From JBPCNH01 sp051001455 (lineage in GTDB: Bacteria > Actinomycetota > CADDZG01 > WHSQ01): 64,000 nucleotides of DNA. Of the stretch, positions 49,272 through 58,428 are shown piece after piece; position 1 is the stretch's first letter, and the number at the start of each line of letters is the position of its first letter. The translations under genes and the position numbers were made by a program. Under the pieces are notes generated by a model, which saw only the letters and a list, made by a program, of their open reading frames with translations, did no database searches and was not told where the DNA came from. The DNA is taken from positions 1 through 64,000 of the forward strand of contig JBPCNH010000006.1 in the NCBI GenBank assembly GCA_051001455.1, read 5' to 3'.

Positions 49272-52200
49272 GTGCCGGTAGCAGATCCGCGGGCCAGTCA
49301 AGCTCGAGTACACCCGGGCGGGGACGACTCTTATCGCCGTCTTGCCGATACCTATCATTTCCTCCTCTCGGAGCACTCCCTGAGCGCCCTGCTGGACCTC
49401 GTGGCCGGCGCCCTCATGGATCTCGTTCCCTACGACACGCTCACGATCTATGAGGCGGACGAGGCCCAGCGGCTATTGACCCCTACTCTCGTTCGCGACC
49501 GTTACGCCGAGGAGATCATGGCGCGCAAACCGGTCTTTGGTCAGGGCATCACCGGTTGGGCCGCGCAGCAGCGCGAAGCCGTCCTTGTGAATGAAGCCCA
49601 CCTTGATCCCCGCGTGAGTCACGTCCCGGGAACGCCCCTCGAGCCGGAAGCTCTCATCGCGGTCCCTCTGCTGGCACGGGGGTCGGTTAAAGGCGTGATG
49701 AACATCTACCGGCTCGGCGATGCTGCGTTCACGGAAGAAGAATTCGCGCTTGCACAACGTTTCGCCGAAGTGGCTGCCTTAGCGATCGACAACGCGCATA
49801 TCCGCGTTGCTCTTGAGCATCAGGCGCAGACGGACTCGCTAACTGGGCTTTACAACCACAGGTTCTTCCACGAGCGCTTGCGTTCGGAACTGGTACGCGC
49901 TAGTCGCAGTCACGATTCCGTAGCGCTGCTGATGCTCGACATCGACGACTTCAAGAAGCTGAATGACGTGCACGGCCATGCTACCGGCGACCATGTCTTG
50001 TTCAAAGTGGCCGAGCTCCTTCAAGCCACCGTGCGCGCCTCTGACGTGCCTTGCCGGGTAGGGGGTGAGGAGTTCGCGGTAATCCTTCCGTCATGTGACG
50101 CGGGTGATGCGTTGGGGCTAGCTCGTCGGCTTCGTGACCGCTTGGCGGCCATGGAGCTCGACGAAGCGGGGACCATCACGGTGTCGGTCGGGATCGCCCA
50201 AGGGCCGGAGCACGCCATGAACCCGCGCGAGCTCTTTAGTTGTGCCGAGGCGGCCATGATGACGGCGAAGGCGAGGGGTAAGAACCAAGCATTCCTGTAC
50301 GACGACGGGGCCTCCGAGCGCCCCGACGCGCCGGAACGTAGTCGTGACGTTCGATCGATCGCCCACCTGAAAATGCTTCAGAGTTTGTCCGGCAAGCTGA
50401 ATCGGCTGAACGACGTTCGTCAGATAGCCGATACGATCGCCAACGAACTTCGCACTCTCATCGACTATCACAACTGCCGGATATATGTCGCTGAAGGGTC
50501 CTCTCTAGTGCCGATTGCCTTCCGCGGCCAGTTTTCGGTGCCGGATGATTCGGACTTCCAGCTGGCTGTTACGAGCTTCGGTGAAGGGGTCACCGGTCGT
50601 GCGGCAGCAACGGCTAAATCGGTACTTGTGCCGAATGCTCTCGACTGTGAATTCGCAGTCCACCTGCCTGGTACCGACGAGATCGAAGAAACGTTGATGG
50701 CGATACCGATGCTTTATGGAGCTCGCGTCAATGGTGTCGTGACTGTTTCCAAACTCGGGCAAAAACAGTTCGATGAGGACGATGTCCGGTTACTGGAGGT
50801 GCTGGCAGGCCAAGCATCTGTGGCTCTGGAGAACGCACGCCTCTACGAAGCGCAACGAGAAGAGGCGAAGAACGCCCGCTCACTCCTCGACTTCGCCGAC
50901 CGGCTGTCTCAGGCCGCTTCCTTCCAGGAGATCGGGCACCTTTCCGTACGGGAAACGACCGACCTGCTCCGGGCCGACCGCGTCTCCTTGTGGCTCAAGA
51001 ACGGGCGCACCGGGGATTACGACTGCGCGGCTCATGCCGGCTATACGGGTGACTCGGAGGGCTTGAAGTTGATCAGGCAACCGGTCCCTGGGGTGGACGG
51101 GCAACGTTTGATCAAGGACCGTCGCCAGCCCTTGGTTCTGACACCGGCAGACATCGAACGGCAGTTCCCGGGCCGCAGTTGGGTCGAGGCGACGATGGCG
51201 GTTGCTCCTCTCCAACGCGACGCCGGCCTGGACGGATTCTTCGTGGTCCGCCAGAGCGCGCCGGGTGACGCGGCTTTCTATACCGAGGAGCGGCTCCGGT
51301 TGATGGCCGGTATTTCGTACCAGGCATCGGTAGCGATGCAGAAGGCGGTGCTCTACCGCGAGCAGGAGGAGGCGGCCGACATCGCCAGTGCGCTGCTCGA
51401 TTTCAGCCGCCAACTCTCTCTCGCCGAAGGCTTCGATGCGATCCTCCTAACGACGGCTGAGCTGGCGGCGCGGATTGTCGGATCACCTCGCACGGGCATC
51501 TTCATCCAGGATCCGGTCAGCGGTGATCTTCTTCCCGAGGCGCTCTGGGGATTCCAAGGACCCGAACGGGAGGCCGCGCTCGACATGCGCATCCCCATCG
51601 AGATGTCCGAGCCATTGGTCCAAGCCACGGAACCCTTCGTCCTTCGTCCTCACCAGTACCCGGATCTGGCTCTGGCCCACCAGATCGGTGCCGGACTCAC
51701 CTACGCCGTGGCTCCTATGCGCCTGGAGGGTGGACGTCTGGCAGCGGTGGCCGTCGGTGCGCCGGCGTTGGGCAACTATGAGTTCTCCGAGCGGAAGATC
51801 CGTCTGCTGGGAGGCATCGCAGACCACGCCAAGCTCGCGATCAACAACGCTATAGGCTTCGAAACTCTCGAGACGACTTTCCTTTCCACGGTCGAAGCGT
51901 TGGCGAACGCTCTGGAGGCCAAGGACGAGTACACCTCTTCTCACACCCGCTCGATCGTCGACATGAGCAAACAGGTGGGCGACTACCTCGGTTTCGGTCT
52001 GAAGAAGCTGAAGAACCTCGAGATGGGCGCCCTCTTCCACGACATCGGCAAGATCGGTATCCCTTCGGACATCCTCTCGAAGCCTGGTCCCTTGAGCGAA
52101 GAAGAGAAGGACATCATGCGCACGCATCCTGAGTTGGGGGAGCGGATACTTGCCCCCATCGAGCGGCTCGAAGAGGTTCGTCCGATCGTCCGTCACTGTC

Positions 52201-52454
52201 ACGAGCACTACGACGGCAGTGGTTACCCCGACGGTCTCGTAGGCGAGGCGATCCCGATCGAGAGCCGCATCATCCTGACGTGCGACGCTTTCGACGCTAT
52301 GACGACGGACCGTCCTTATCGCGGCCGCCTCGCCGCCGAGGAAGCCTGTCGGCGGCTTCGTTCCTCAGCCGGCCGCCAGTTCGACCCCGTGATCGTGGAC
52401 GCCTTCTTGACTCTCTACGCACGGGATCCGAGCTTCACGATCCTGTTCGGGTAG
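49272..52454 (+). CDS. Multi-GAF c-di-GMP enzyme with GGDEF and HD-GYP domains
   Basis: 1060 residues from GTG 49272 (GGAGG 4 bases upstream), no membrane segments. Order: GAF (~20-170); GGDEF domain (~185-345) with the active variant GGEEF and the DSLTGLYNHRFF entry; three further GAF-like domains (~365-520, 535-690, 700-860); HD-GYP domain (~870-1045) with LFHDIGKIGIP and HYDGSGYPDG. Both synthesis (GGEEF) and hydrolysis (HD, GYP) motifs are intact, so it may make and degrade c-di-GMP under control of its GAF sensors. The usual RxxD inhibitory site was not identified. Alternatively one domain is regulatory. Confidence 0.93.
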   Translation: MPVADPRASQARVHPGGDDSYRRLADTYHFLLSEHSLSALLDLVAGALMDLVPYDTLTIYEADEAQRLLTPTLVRDRYAEEIMARKPVFGQGITGWAAQQREAVLVNEAHLDPRVSHVPGTPLEPEALIAVPLLARGSVKGVMNIYRLGDAAFTEEEFALAQRFAEVAALAIDNAHIRVALEHQAQTDSLTGLYNHRFFHERLRSELVRASRSHDSVALLMLDIDDFKKLNDVHGHATGDHVLFKVAELLQATVRASDVPCRVGGEEFAVILPSCDAGDALGLARRLRDRLAAMELDEAGTITVSVGIAQGPEHAMNPRELFSCAEAAMMTAKARGKNQAFLYDDGASERPDAPERSRDVRSIAHLKMLQSLSGKLNRLNDVRQIADTIANELRTLIDYHNCRIYVAEGSSLVPIAFRGQFSVPDDSDFQLAVTSFGEGVTGRAAATAKSVLVPNALDCEFAVHLPGTDEIEETLMAIPMLYGARVNGVVTVSKLGQKQFDEDDVRLLEVLAGQASVALENARLYEAQREEAKNARSLLDFADRLSQAASFQEIGHLSVRETTDLLRADRVSLWLKNGRTGDYDCAAHAGYTGDSEGLKLIRQPVPGVDGQRLIKDRRQPLVLTPADIERQFPGRSWVEATMAVAPLQRDAGLDGFFVVRQSAPGDAAFYTEERLRLMAGISYQASVAMQKAVLYREQEEAADIASALLDFSRQLSLAEGFDAILLTTAELAARIVGSPRTGIFIQDPVSGDLLPEALWGFQGPEREAALDMRIPIEMSEPLVQATEPFVLRPHQYPDLALAHQIGAGLTYAVAPMRLEGGRLAAVAVGAPALGNYEFSERKIRLLGGIADHAKLAINNAIGFETLETTFLSTVEALANALEAKDEYTSSHTRSIVDMSKQVGDYLGFGLKKLKNLEMGALFHDIGKIGIPSDILSKPGPLSEEEKDIMRTHPELGERILAPIERLEEVRPIVRHCHEHYDGSGYPDGLVGEAIPIESRIILTCDAFDAMTTDRPYRGRLAAEEACRRLRSSAGRQFDPVIVDAFLTLYARDPSFTILFG

Positions 52455-52478
52455 CCGAGGTCCCGCGCCAGGCTCGGA

Positions 52479-54305
52479 TCAACCTGTCGAAAGCATCCTT
52501 TCGTTCGCCTCGGCGCGTGCAGCCGTTAACTCTTGAATGAGTTGGGGATTGTCGATGGAACGAGCGATGTTCTCGGCGGCGTCGAGTGCGTCGCGAGAAC
52601 CCAACCGGTAACGGTAGAGATACGCACGTGCCAGCATCTCCTTCATGCCGGTGCGCCCTGCCAAGTTCTCTAAGTCATCTGTCCATGTCGATGTTTTCTC
52701 AAGATCGTGGTTGCAGCCGATAGCGCAGAGAGAATCGAGCACGAAAGCCATCGTCCATTCGCTCATGAGCGGCCCCACCAGTCGGATACGTGCATCCTCC
52801 AGTCTTGCGACGGCTTCCACCACATCGCCACGACGTGCGGCAATAAGGGCCAATCCCCTTAGCGCGAACGCCTCGAACATCGGGTCGTTAACCTGCCGGG
52901 CCATTGCAAACGAGTACTCGAACGTCTCTGAGCTTCGCTCTAGATCTTCCTCGAGCAACAACACCTCCGCCAGGAAGCTCATGGGACAAGGTGCGAACCA
53001 GTCCATCCCCGATGAGCGGATGACCTCAACGGATCTTTCGAGTACCGCACGGGCGGGTCCAAGGTCTCGCTTCAAGAGATAGGAGCGCCCTAGGGATGCG
53101 AGGGAGAACGCCAGCCGCAGCGGGTCGTTTGCTCTCTCCGCTAGGTCGACTGAAGAAGACAAGAGCGTGATCCCGGCCTCGTAGCGCCCGGTTTCCGTGA
53201 AGCACTTCCCTCGGATCCAGTCGATGGCCGATAGAAGGGAAGGGTCGTTCCCTGCATGGGGAGCACCTTCGTCCAACCATCTGAGAGCCCGTTGGTAGCG
53301 CGCTGCCAGGAACTCTCGCCACGCCAACTCATAGCAACCGGCTGCTACCAGCTCGCCCTTTTCGGCATTCCGGGCGGCAGCGATGGCTTCGTGTACGGCT
53401 GTTTCTCCTTCTTCGTGAGAACGCCAGTGGATCAGCGCGCTTCCGAGCGCGAGCAGGGCGCGCGCCTTCAGTTCGATATCGCCGCAAGCATGAGCCTCTG
53501 CGATCGATCGTCGCAGGCACTCGATCCCGGCGTCGATGGCCCCGCCGCGCAGGGCCGCTTCTCCCGCGTCGAATTGGGTCTCGGCGGCGGCGCGACCCCC
53601 CAAGGAGCGGGTCGTGGACGATGCTGCTGCCACGTGAAGCGCTTCTATCACCTGGGGACCAGGTTCTACGCCGAGTTCTTTGCGGAACAACTCGATGCAA
53701 GCGGCGAGCTGCTTCGCGGCGCCGTCTCGATCTCCGGACGTGGCATAGCTACGGATGAGCAGAGCTTGGTAGGTCTCGTCGAAAGGTTCGAGAGCGACTA
53801 GGCGAGCGGCCAGCTCTATCGCTTGGCCCGCGGCGCCCGAAGCCAGCCGGTTCAGGGCTGCCTCGCGAAGTATCGCGAGTGTCGAGGCTCGCATGTGGCG
53901 ACGCTCGTTCAGCAGCCACGCGGAGAAAGCGGGCGACGTGTCCAGTGGGAGGGAACCCAGGAGCGGCTGCCCTAATCCGGGTGCTTGGAGGGCTTCAACC
54001 CACGTTCCGCGCACGATTGTCAAAGCGTCCACGTACGCGTACGGCAGGTCGAAGGCGACCGGGTCGTGGAGCATCCCCTCCGGAGCTCGAAGCACCCTTC
54101 TCAGTTCCGTGAGGTTCCACCGCAGCGCGCGGAGGGGGTCGTCCGCATCTCCGAAGAGGAGTTGTCCGAGGTGCTCGCGCGGCTGGGGCGCGCCGCTCAA
54201 GATCAGGTAAGCGAGGAGGCCCCACGCTTTCTGTCCCTTGGGCCCGGTCTGGGGTGACCCTTCCCAGGTGACCATGGGCTTCCCGAGCAGATGGATGGCC
54301 AGCAC
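52479..54305 (-). CDS. BTAD-domain transcriptional regulator with TPR-like repeats
   Basis: About 608 residues if it starts at GTG 54305 (GAGG 5 bases upstream). The longest frame starts at 54401. The N-terminus (AIHLLGKPMVTWEG, KAWGLLAYLILSG) is an OmpR-type winged helix of the SARP/BTAD kind, followed by the BTAD domain with YQALLIRSYATSGDRDGAAKQ and ELGVEPGPQVIEAL. The C-terminal ~350 residues are helical TPR-like repeats, with no ATPase domain. Such proteins act as activators, target unknown. It converges with the GGDEF/HD-GYP gene, 24 bp between stops. Confidence 0.85.
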   Translation of the reverse strand: MLAIHLLGKPMVTWEGSPQTGPKGQKAWGLLAYLILSGAPQPREHLGQLLFGDADDPLRALRWNLTELRRVLRAPEGMLHDPVAFDLPYAYVDALTIVRGTWVEALQAPGLGQPLLGSLPLDTSPAFSAWLLNERRHMRASTLAILREAALNRLASGAAGQAIELAARLVALEPFDETYQALLIRSYATSGDRDGAAKQLAACIELFRKELGVEPGPQVIEALHVAAASSTTRSLGGRAAAETQFDAGEAALRGGAIDAGIECLRRSIAEAHACGDIELKARALLALGSALIHWRSHEEGETAVHEAIAAARNAEKGELVAAGCYELAWREFLAARYQRALRWLDEGAPHAGNDPSLLSAIDWIRGKCFTETGRYEAGITLLSSSVDLAERANDPLRLAFSLASLGRSYLLKRDLGPARAVLERSVEVIRSSGMDWFAPCPMSFLAEVLLLEEDLERSSETFEYSFAMARQVNDPMFEAFALRGLALIAARRGDVVEAVARLEDARIRLVGPLMSEWTMAFVLDSLCAIGCNHDLEKTSTWTDDLENLAGRTGMKEMLARAYLYRYRLGSRDALDAAENIARSIDNPQLIQELTAARAEANERMLSTG

Positions 54306-54401
54306 AGTTTCCTCATTCCTCCTTGGGCCGCCGGCGGTCGCCTGGCGGCCTTCCCCGCTCATTGTGGGACCGAGCTCAGCCCTTAGCAATGGGGTTTTCA
54401 C

Positions 54402-54932
54402 TCATTCCACGATTAGGGGAGCGATCATCCCGAGTTCGGTGTGGTTCTTGGTGGTAGTGAGACTTTGGTCACGGACGAAGCACAGGATCGCGTAGCGCCC
54501 TGCGGTGAGCTCGTCTCCGGTCGCGCGCGTCTCTTTCCCCGTACCGACCACCTCGGAGACGCCATCGACGCCGCCCTGGGCGAGCTGTGGGATCAAGCTG
54601 ACGTCACCCATGACCTTCTTTCTGAAGTCTTCGAAGGACACGCCGTCGTTCAGCCGGTAGAACAGTGCCTGATGCGGCTGCTCTCCTTCGTTCTTCAAGA
54701 CCGTCTCGATCGGGCCGGCCGGAATCACATCGGGAGTCGCGCGGAACCCGAAATCGTGGGCGACGATCTCGATCGTCGTTACTTGAACTTCCTGGTCGGC
54801 CTGCGAGTCCTCCGCCTTTTCGGCCGAGGAACCTCCTGCACACGCACCGAGCGTGACGGCTGCAAGCAGCATGGATAGAGCCATCCACGCGTTGCGCCAC
54901 CTTCCGTTTGAGATCCGTCCGAGCTTCTGCAT
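54402..54932 (-). CDS. Cupredoxin-like lipoprotein
   Basis: 176 residues. GGAGG precedes the ATG. The signal peptide ends AVTLGACAGG, a good lipobox. The mature part is beta-sandwich-like (TTIEIVAHDFGFRATPDVIPAGPIETVLKNEG, EQPHQALFYRLNDG, AGRYAILCFVRD). His in QPHQ and Cys in ILCF correspond to two copper ligands, but the second His and Met are not obvious, so copper binding is uncertain. Transcribed toward the BTAD gene. Confidence 0.75.
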   Translation of the reverse strand: MQKLGRISNGRWRNAWMALSMLLAAVTLGACAGGSSAEKAEDSQADQEVQVTTIEIVAHDFGFRATPDVIPAGPIETVLKNEGEQPHQALFYRLNDGVSFEDFRKKVMGDVSLIPQLAQGGVDGVSEVVGTGKETRATGDELTAGRYAILCFVRDQSLTTTKNHTELGMIAPLIVE

Positions 54933-55062
54933 CTCTTTACCTCCTCTTGCGAACCGGCACGGTGCCGGTCTTCAGTGAAGGCTCTACGGCGCGCGTTTGA
55001 GCAGCCGTTTGAAGGCTCAGGAGTTTCCGGAGAGCTGTGAGCGCCGGAGGGCCGGCCGGGTT

Positions 55063-55560
55063 CTAAACCGGTTTGAACTGCTCGAAGGGGTTGCGGCAGT
55101 CCTTGCAGTAGTACAGCGCGCGGCACGGCGTAGGGCCGAAGAGGCTGTCGTTCTGTGTGTTGCGACTTCCGCAGAAAGGGCACTCCGCCAGTACGGGCAA
55201 CCCGATCTGCGTGATGAGGACGGGGCCCTCACCCGTGGGGGGAGCTAGCCCGAACTCTTTGAGGCGCTCACGGCCCTGCTCGGTGATGCGCTCGGTGGTC
55301 CAGGGGGGGTCGAAGGACGTGGTCACCTCGACCTTTTCCACGCCGGCTACCTTCTCGACCGCGTCGCGTACGTCGGCCACGATCACGTCGACGGCCGGGC
55401 ATCCCGTGAAGGTCGGAAGAACGGTGACCCTGGCGAGAGAACCATCCGTCTCGACCGAGCGGATCATCCCCATGTCCACCACCGAAACCGCAGGTATCTC
55501 GGGATCCAACACCTCTGCAAGGACACCCCAGATCGCCTCTTCCATCGTGCTCGTAGGCAT
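55063..55560 (-). CDS. paaD: Phenylacetyl-CoA epoxidase subunit PaaD
   Basis: 165 residues from ATG 55560, just after the paaC stop. The N-terminal DUF59/MIP18-type domain has VLDPEIPAVSVVDMGMI and TFTGCPAVDVI. The C-terminus carries a zinc-finger-like set of Cys (CPFCGS, then CRALYYCKDC). PaaD is needed for maturation of the PaaABCE epoxidase that forms ring-1,2-epoxyphenylacetyl-CoA. Last gene of the paaABCD run. Confidence 0.93.
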   Translation of the reverse strand: MPTSTMEEAIWGVLAEVLDPEIPAVSVVDMGMIRSVETDGSLARVTVLPTFTGCPAVDVIVADVRDAVEKVAGVEKVEVTTSFDPPWTTERITEQGRERLKEFGLAPPTGEGPVLITQIGLPVLAECPFCGSRNTQNDSLFGPTPCRALYYCKDCRNPFEQFKPV

Positions 55561-55562
55561 CG

Positions 55563-56399
55563 TCACCAGCTCGCTCCGGGATTGGTCCGATAGGTCGAGG
55601 TCATGACGTCCCACATCTCTTGAAGATCGCTCGTGTGGCTGCCACGTCTGCCGCCGAGGCCGTCGCCGGGGGAGTCTGCAGCGTCGTGTGACGGTCCTGA
55701 GCTGATCAGGTCTCCCGAGGAAGACGCTACGAATTCGGCGTTCTCTTCGTCGAGGACGTCACCGGCCGGCATCCCCAGTTTATCGAGGGTGGTGGTTGCC
55801 GACCTGATGAATCGTTCGCGCAGTTCCTTGGACCCGATGGTGATCAGACCTTCTTCGAGAGCCTCGTCCTCGTGTTCGTACTCCTCGAATAGCCCAAGAG
55901 AGTCGTTGAACGCGCTGCCGACTGCATGAGCGAGCTTGCTGCGGCCCTCGACCGGCCCCTGCGCCACCCGTTTCATCCACATGTCCGCATGGATCAAGTG
56001 ATAGCGCTCCTCGCGTCGCATCTTCGTCGCCAGCTGCGCTAGGAGGTCGTGGGACGAATCCTCGAGCATCTCGAGTCGCAGCTCATCTGCCGTGTCGTAC
56101 AGCCAGTGGCGCGCGAGCGTGTAAGCCCACTCGTTGTTGGGCCGCTCACACAGAAGGGCGTTCCTGTAGTCGCTCGGTTCACGTCCGAAGGCGATCTTGT
56201 TCACGTCGTCACCCGTTACCTCTGCGGCGATGGCGTAGAAGGCAGCGGCGTGACCGATCTCGTCCTGCGCGATGGAAGAGAACGCCACGTCCTCTTCGAT
56301 GTGAGGGGCGTATCCGGTCCACTCGGAGTGGCGGTGGCCGAGAACCAATTCGTCGTCTCCGAGTGCGGTGACTAGGGCCACCAGGGCTTGATCACTCAT
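55563..56399 (-). CDS. paaC: Phenylacetyl-CoA epoxidase subunit PaaC
   Basis: 278 residues, ferritin-like helical bundle related to PaaA: SSIAQDEIGHAAAFY and MRREERYHLIHADMW. PaaC is the structural partner of the catalytic PaaA. Its start overlaps the paaB stop by 4 bp (ATGA) and its own stop precedes paaD by 2-3 bp, so the genes are tightly coupled. The C-terminal ~70 residues include a Gly/Ser/Asp-rich loop (SSSGDLISSGPSHDAADSPGDG area) longer than I expect for the family. Confidence 0.93.
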   Translation of the reverse strand: MSDQALVALVTALGDDELVLGHRHSEWTGYAPHIEEDVAFSSIAQDEIGHAAAFYAIAAEVTGDDVNKIAFGREPSDYRNALLCERPNNEWAYTLARHWLYDTADELRLEMLEDSSHDLLAQLATKMRREERYHLIHADMWMKRVAQGPVEGRSKLAHAVGSAFNDSLGLFEEYEHEDEALEEGLITIGSKELRERFIRSATTTLDKLGMPAGDVLDEENAEFVASSSGDLISSGPSHDAADSPGDGLGGRRGSHTSDLQEMWDVMTSTYRTNPGASW

Positions 56400-56698
56400 G
56401 TGGTCTCACCCTTGATCCCCTGCGCGCGGGCGACTGCTTTCTCGCGCTTGCGAACCACGTCGCGGTATCCACTTGGGTGCCGGTACGACTTGTCGGCCAC
56501 CATGTCGATGTCGGGATCCTGCGAGTACGAGTGGATCTCGCTGCGTCGCGCGACCCAGAGGTGCTCGCCTTCGCCACGTCGCAGGAAGCACTCCCGAGCC
56601 ATCAACAACGCCATGTCGGGGTCGGCTGCCGTGACCGCGCCGACATGCTCGTGCGGCTCCTTATGCCCGGCGCGCCGGAACACCTCATAGATCTCCAT
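56396..56698 (-). CDS. paaB: Phenylacetyl-CoA epoxidase subunit PaaB
   Basis: 100 residues, the usual size: YEVFRRAGHKEPHEHVGAV, ALLMARECFLRRGEGEHLWV and DIDMVADKSYRHPSGYRDVV. It bridges two PaaAC dimers in the epoxidase. The gene starts 22 bp after paaA and overlaps paaC. Confidence 0.95.
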   Translation of the reverse strand: MEIYEVFRRAGHKEPHEHVGAVTAADPDMALLMARECFLRRGEGEHLWVARRSEIHSYSQDPDIDMVADKSYRHPSGYRDVVRKREKAVARAQGIKGETT

Positions 56699-56720
56699 CA
56701 GCAGATCACGTCCGCTTCCT

Positions 56721-57644
56721 CTAGGCCGCCGTGAGGGCGGCTTCCGCTAGAGATTCTCTGACCCAGCGGTGACTGTCGTACATCTCTTTGCGGCTTGCCA
56801 GGCGGCGCGCCGTCTCGGGCCCGTCGTTGCGCTTGATCGAGTCGAGCGGTGTCCAGTCGATGTCTTCGTCCCGGATCAGCCAATGGCCCGTGGCCTCATC
56901 GTGGAAGGGGACCGGCGACGGGAAGCTGAAGCCCAGTTCCAGGATCTTGGGCACGTAGCGGTCGAGGAACTCCTGACGCAGGTCCTCGTTGAGGCGGGTC
57001 TTGACCTTCCAGCGCAGCAATAAATCCTTCTCGGGGTTCGAGCGGGGCCCGAAGAAGTGGATGATCGCCAGCCACCAGCGATCGAGCGCCTCTTGGAACA
57101 TCTCGCGTTGCGCGTCGGTCCCTGAGGCGAGTTCGAGGCTGATGTCCTCGCCGTGACGGAGGTGAAGCTGCTCCTCCGCGCAGATGCGCTTGAGCACGCG
57201 TGCGTACGGCGCGTAGGACGAGTCGCGCAGGGCCGCTTGGGTGACGAGTGCGGCACCGTCGATCAACCAGCCGATGATCGCAGCATCACCCCAACTCTTG
57301 ACGGGGTAGTGGAAGACGTTGTGGAACTTGCTCTTGCCGTTGATGAGGTCCTGGAACATCGCTTCACGGCTCTTGCCGAGGTCCTCGGCGACGCGGTACA
57401 GCAGCTGTGCATGGCCGACCTCGTCCTGGATCTTGGCGCAGAGTGACATCTTGCGCTTGAGGCTCGGCGCGCCGGGCAGGACCTCGCGCTCTGGAAGCGC
57501 CCCCATGATCTCGGAATTGGCGTGCATCTCGATGAACTTGATCAGCCCCATGCGGTAGTCATCGGGCATCCAGTCTTCGGCTTCAACCTTGTCGCCGGCT
57601 TCGGTGCGTTTGTTGAAGTTCTCAAGCTTCTCTTCGTATGTCAT
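56721..57644 (-). CDS. paaA: Phenylacetyl-CoA epoxidase catalytic subunit PaaA
   Basis: 307 residues, ferritin-like di-iron subunit. Iron-ligand helices are visible as LCAKIQDEVGHAQLLYR and ICAEEQLHLRHGEDI, each with ExxH, plus further Glu residues on the partner helices. It inserts oxygen into the phenylacetyl-CoA ring. AGGAGG lies a few bases before the ATG. First structural gene, 56 bp after the TetR gene. Confidence 0.95.
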   Translation of the reverse strand: MTYEEKLENFNKRTEAGDKVEAEDWMPDDYRMGLIKFIEMHANSEIMGALPEREVLPGAPSLKRKMSLCAKIQDEVGHAQLLYRVAEDLGKSREAMFQDLINGKSKFHNVFHYPVKSWGDAAIIGWLIDGAALVTQAALRDSSYAPYARVLKRICAEEQLHLRHGEDISLELASGTDAQREMFQEALDRWWLAIIHFFGPRSNPEKDLLLRWKVKTRLNEDLRQEFLDRYVPKILELGFSFPSPVPFHDEATGHWLIRDEDIDWTPLDSIKRNDGPETARRLASRKEMYDSHRWVRESLAEAALTAA

Positions 57645-57700
57645 CTGTGCCTCCTAGTGGTGCTTTCGGACCAGAACTTCGGGATCTTCTTCCTTGCGCT

Positions 57701-58297
57701 CTATGTTTCTCGTAATCCATTGAGGATCAGGTTCGCGAAACGTTCGCCGATCTCCGTCGGGCCTAGTTCGCCACCCGGGCGGTACCACGTATATGTCCAG
57801 TTTCCCGCCGATAGCACCAGCCGCGTCGCGAAGTTCACGTCGGTATCACGTCGGAACTCGCCTGCGACGATCCCTTCGTCGAGGATCCCCTTGACCATCG
57901 TCTCGTAACGATCCCGCTTCGCTTGGATCGCGGCGCGCCGAGGCTGAGACAGGTAGCGCCACTCGTTGAGGAAGACCGTAGCGGCGTCGAGATGCTCGAT
58001 CGCGGTCTCGATGTGGCCCACCAACAGACGGCGCAGCTTGAGAGACGCGATCGCCTCCATCCTCATAGTCGTCTCGGCGCGCTCGAGGAAGCGTTCGGCC
58101 CCCTCGTTGACGACGTCGAAGAGCAATTCTTCCTTCGAGCCGATGTGGGCGTAGAGCGAGCCTCTCTGGATCCCCAGGGCATCCCCGAGGTGCTGCATGG
58201 AGGTTCCGTGGTAGCCGCGCTCGGAGAAGAGGCGCGCGGCCGCGTGGGTCACCTCGGCGCGCCGGGCGCTCCGTACCTTCTCGGCGATCTGAGCCAT
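57701..58297 (-). CDS. TetR-family regulator of the paa genes (PaaR-like)
   Basis: 198 residues. The N-terminal helix-turn-helix (AEVTHAAARLFSERGYHGTSMQHLGDALGIQRGSLYAHIG region, ~15-55) is typical of TetR. The ligand-binding C-terminal domain has ATVFLNEWRYLSQPRRAAI. Its position as first gene before paaABCD and the palindrome just upstream suggest an autoregulated repressor released by phenylacetyl-CoA. GAGAGG precedes the ATG. Confidence 0.88.
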   Translation of the reverse strand: MAQIAEKVRSARRAEVTHAAARLFSERGYHGTSMQHLGDALGIQRGSLYAHIGSKEELLFDVVNEGAERFLERAETTMRMEAIASLKLRRLLVGHIETAIEHLDAATVFLNEWRYLSQPRRAAIQAKRDRYETMVKGILDEGIVAGEFRRDTDVNFATRLVLSAGNWTYTWYRPGGELGPTEIGERFANLILNGLRET

Positions 58298-58318
58298 CCA
58301 CCCATCCTCTCACCCAAA

Positions 58319-58332
58319 CAAACAGTCGTTTG
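58319..58332. promoter_or_regulatory. Palindromic operator for the TetR/PaaR-like regulator
   Basis: CAAACAGTCGTTTG is an inverted repeat with 5-bp arms (CAAAC/GTTTG), 22 bp before the TetR start. It matches the Thermus PaaR operator consensus I recall (CNAACGNNCGTTNG) at every fixed position except one. A TAGGGT -10-like element lies directly upstream on the minus strand, so a bound repressor would block transcription of the whole operon. Confidence 0.65.
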
Positions 58333-58415
58333 CCCACCCTACCCCACCTCGCGTTTTGAGGACTTCCCACCCCCCTACCGGGGGTCAACCCGGCAGAGAA
58401 CGCCGTAGAGGCATT

Positions 58416-58421
58416 TATCCT
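58416..58421 (+). promoter_or_regulatory. Leaderless-type -10 (TATCCT) for nth
   Basis: TATCCT ends 7 bp before ATG 58429. There is no ribosome site. Confidence 0.55.
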
Positions 58422-58428
58422 GCGCTCC

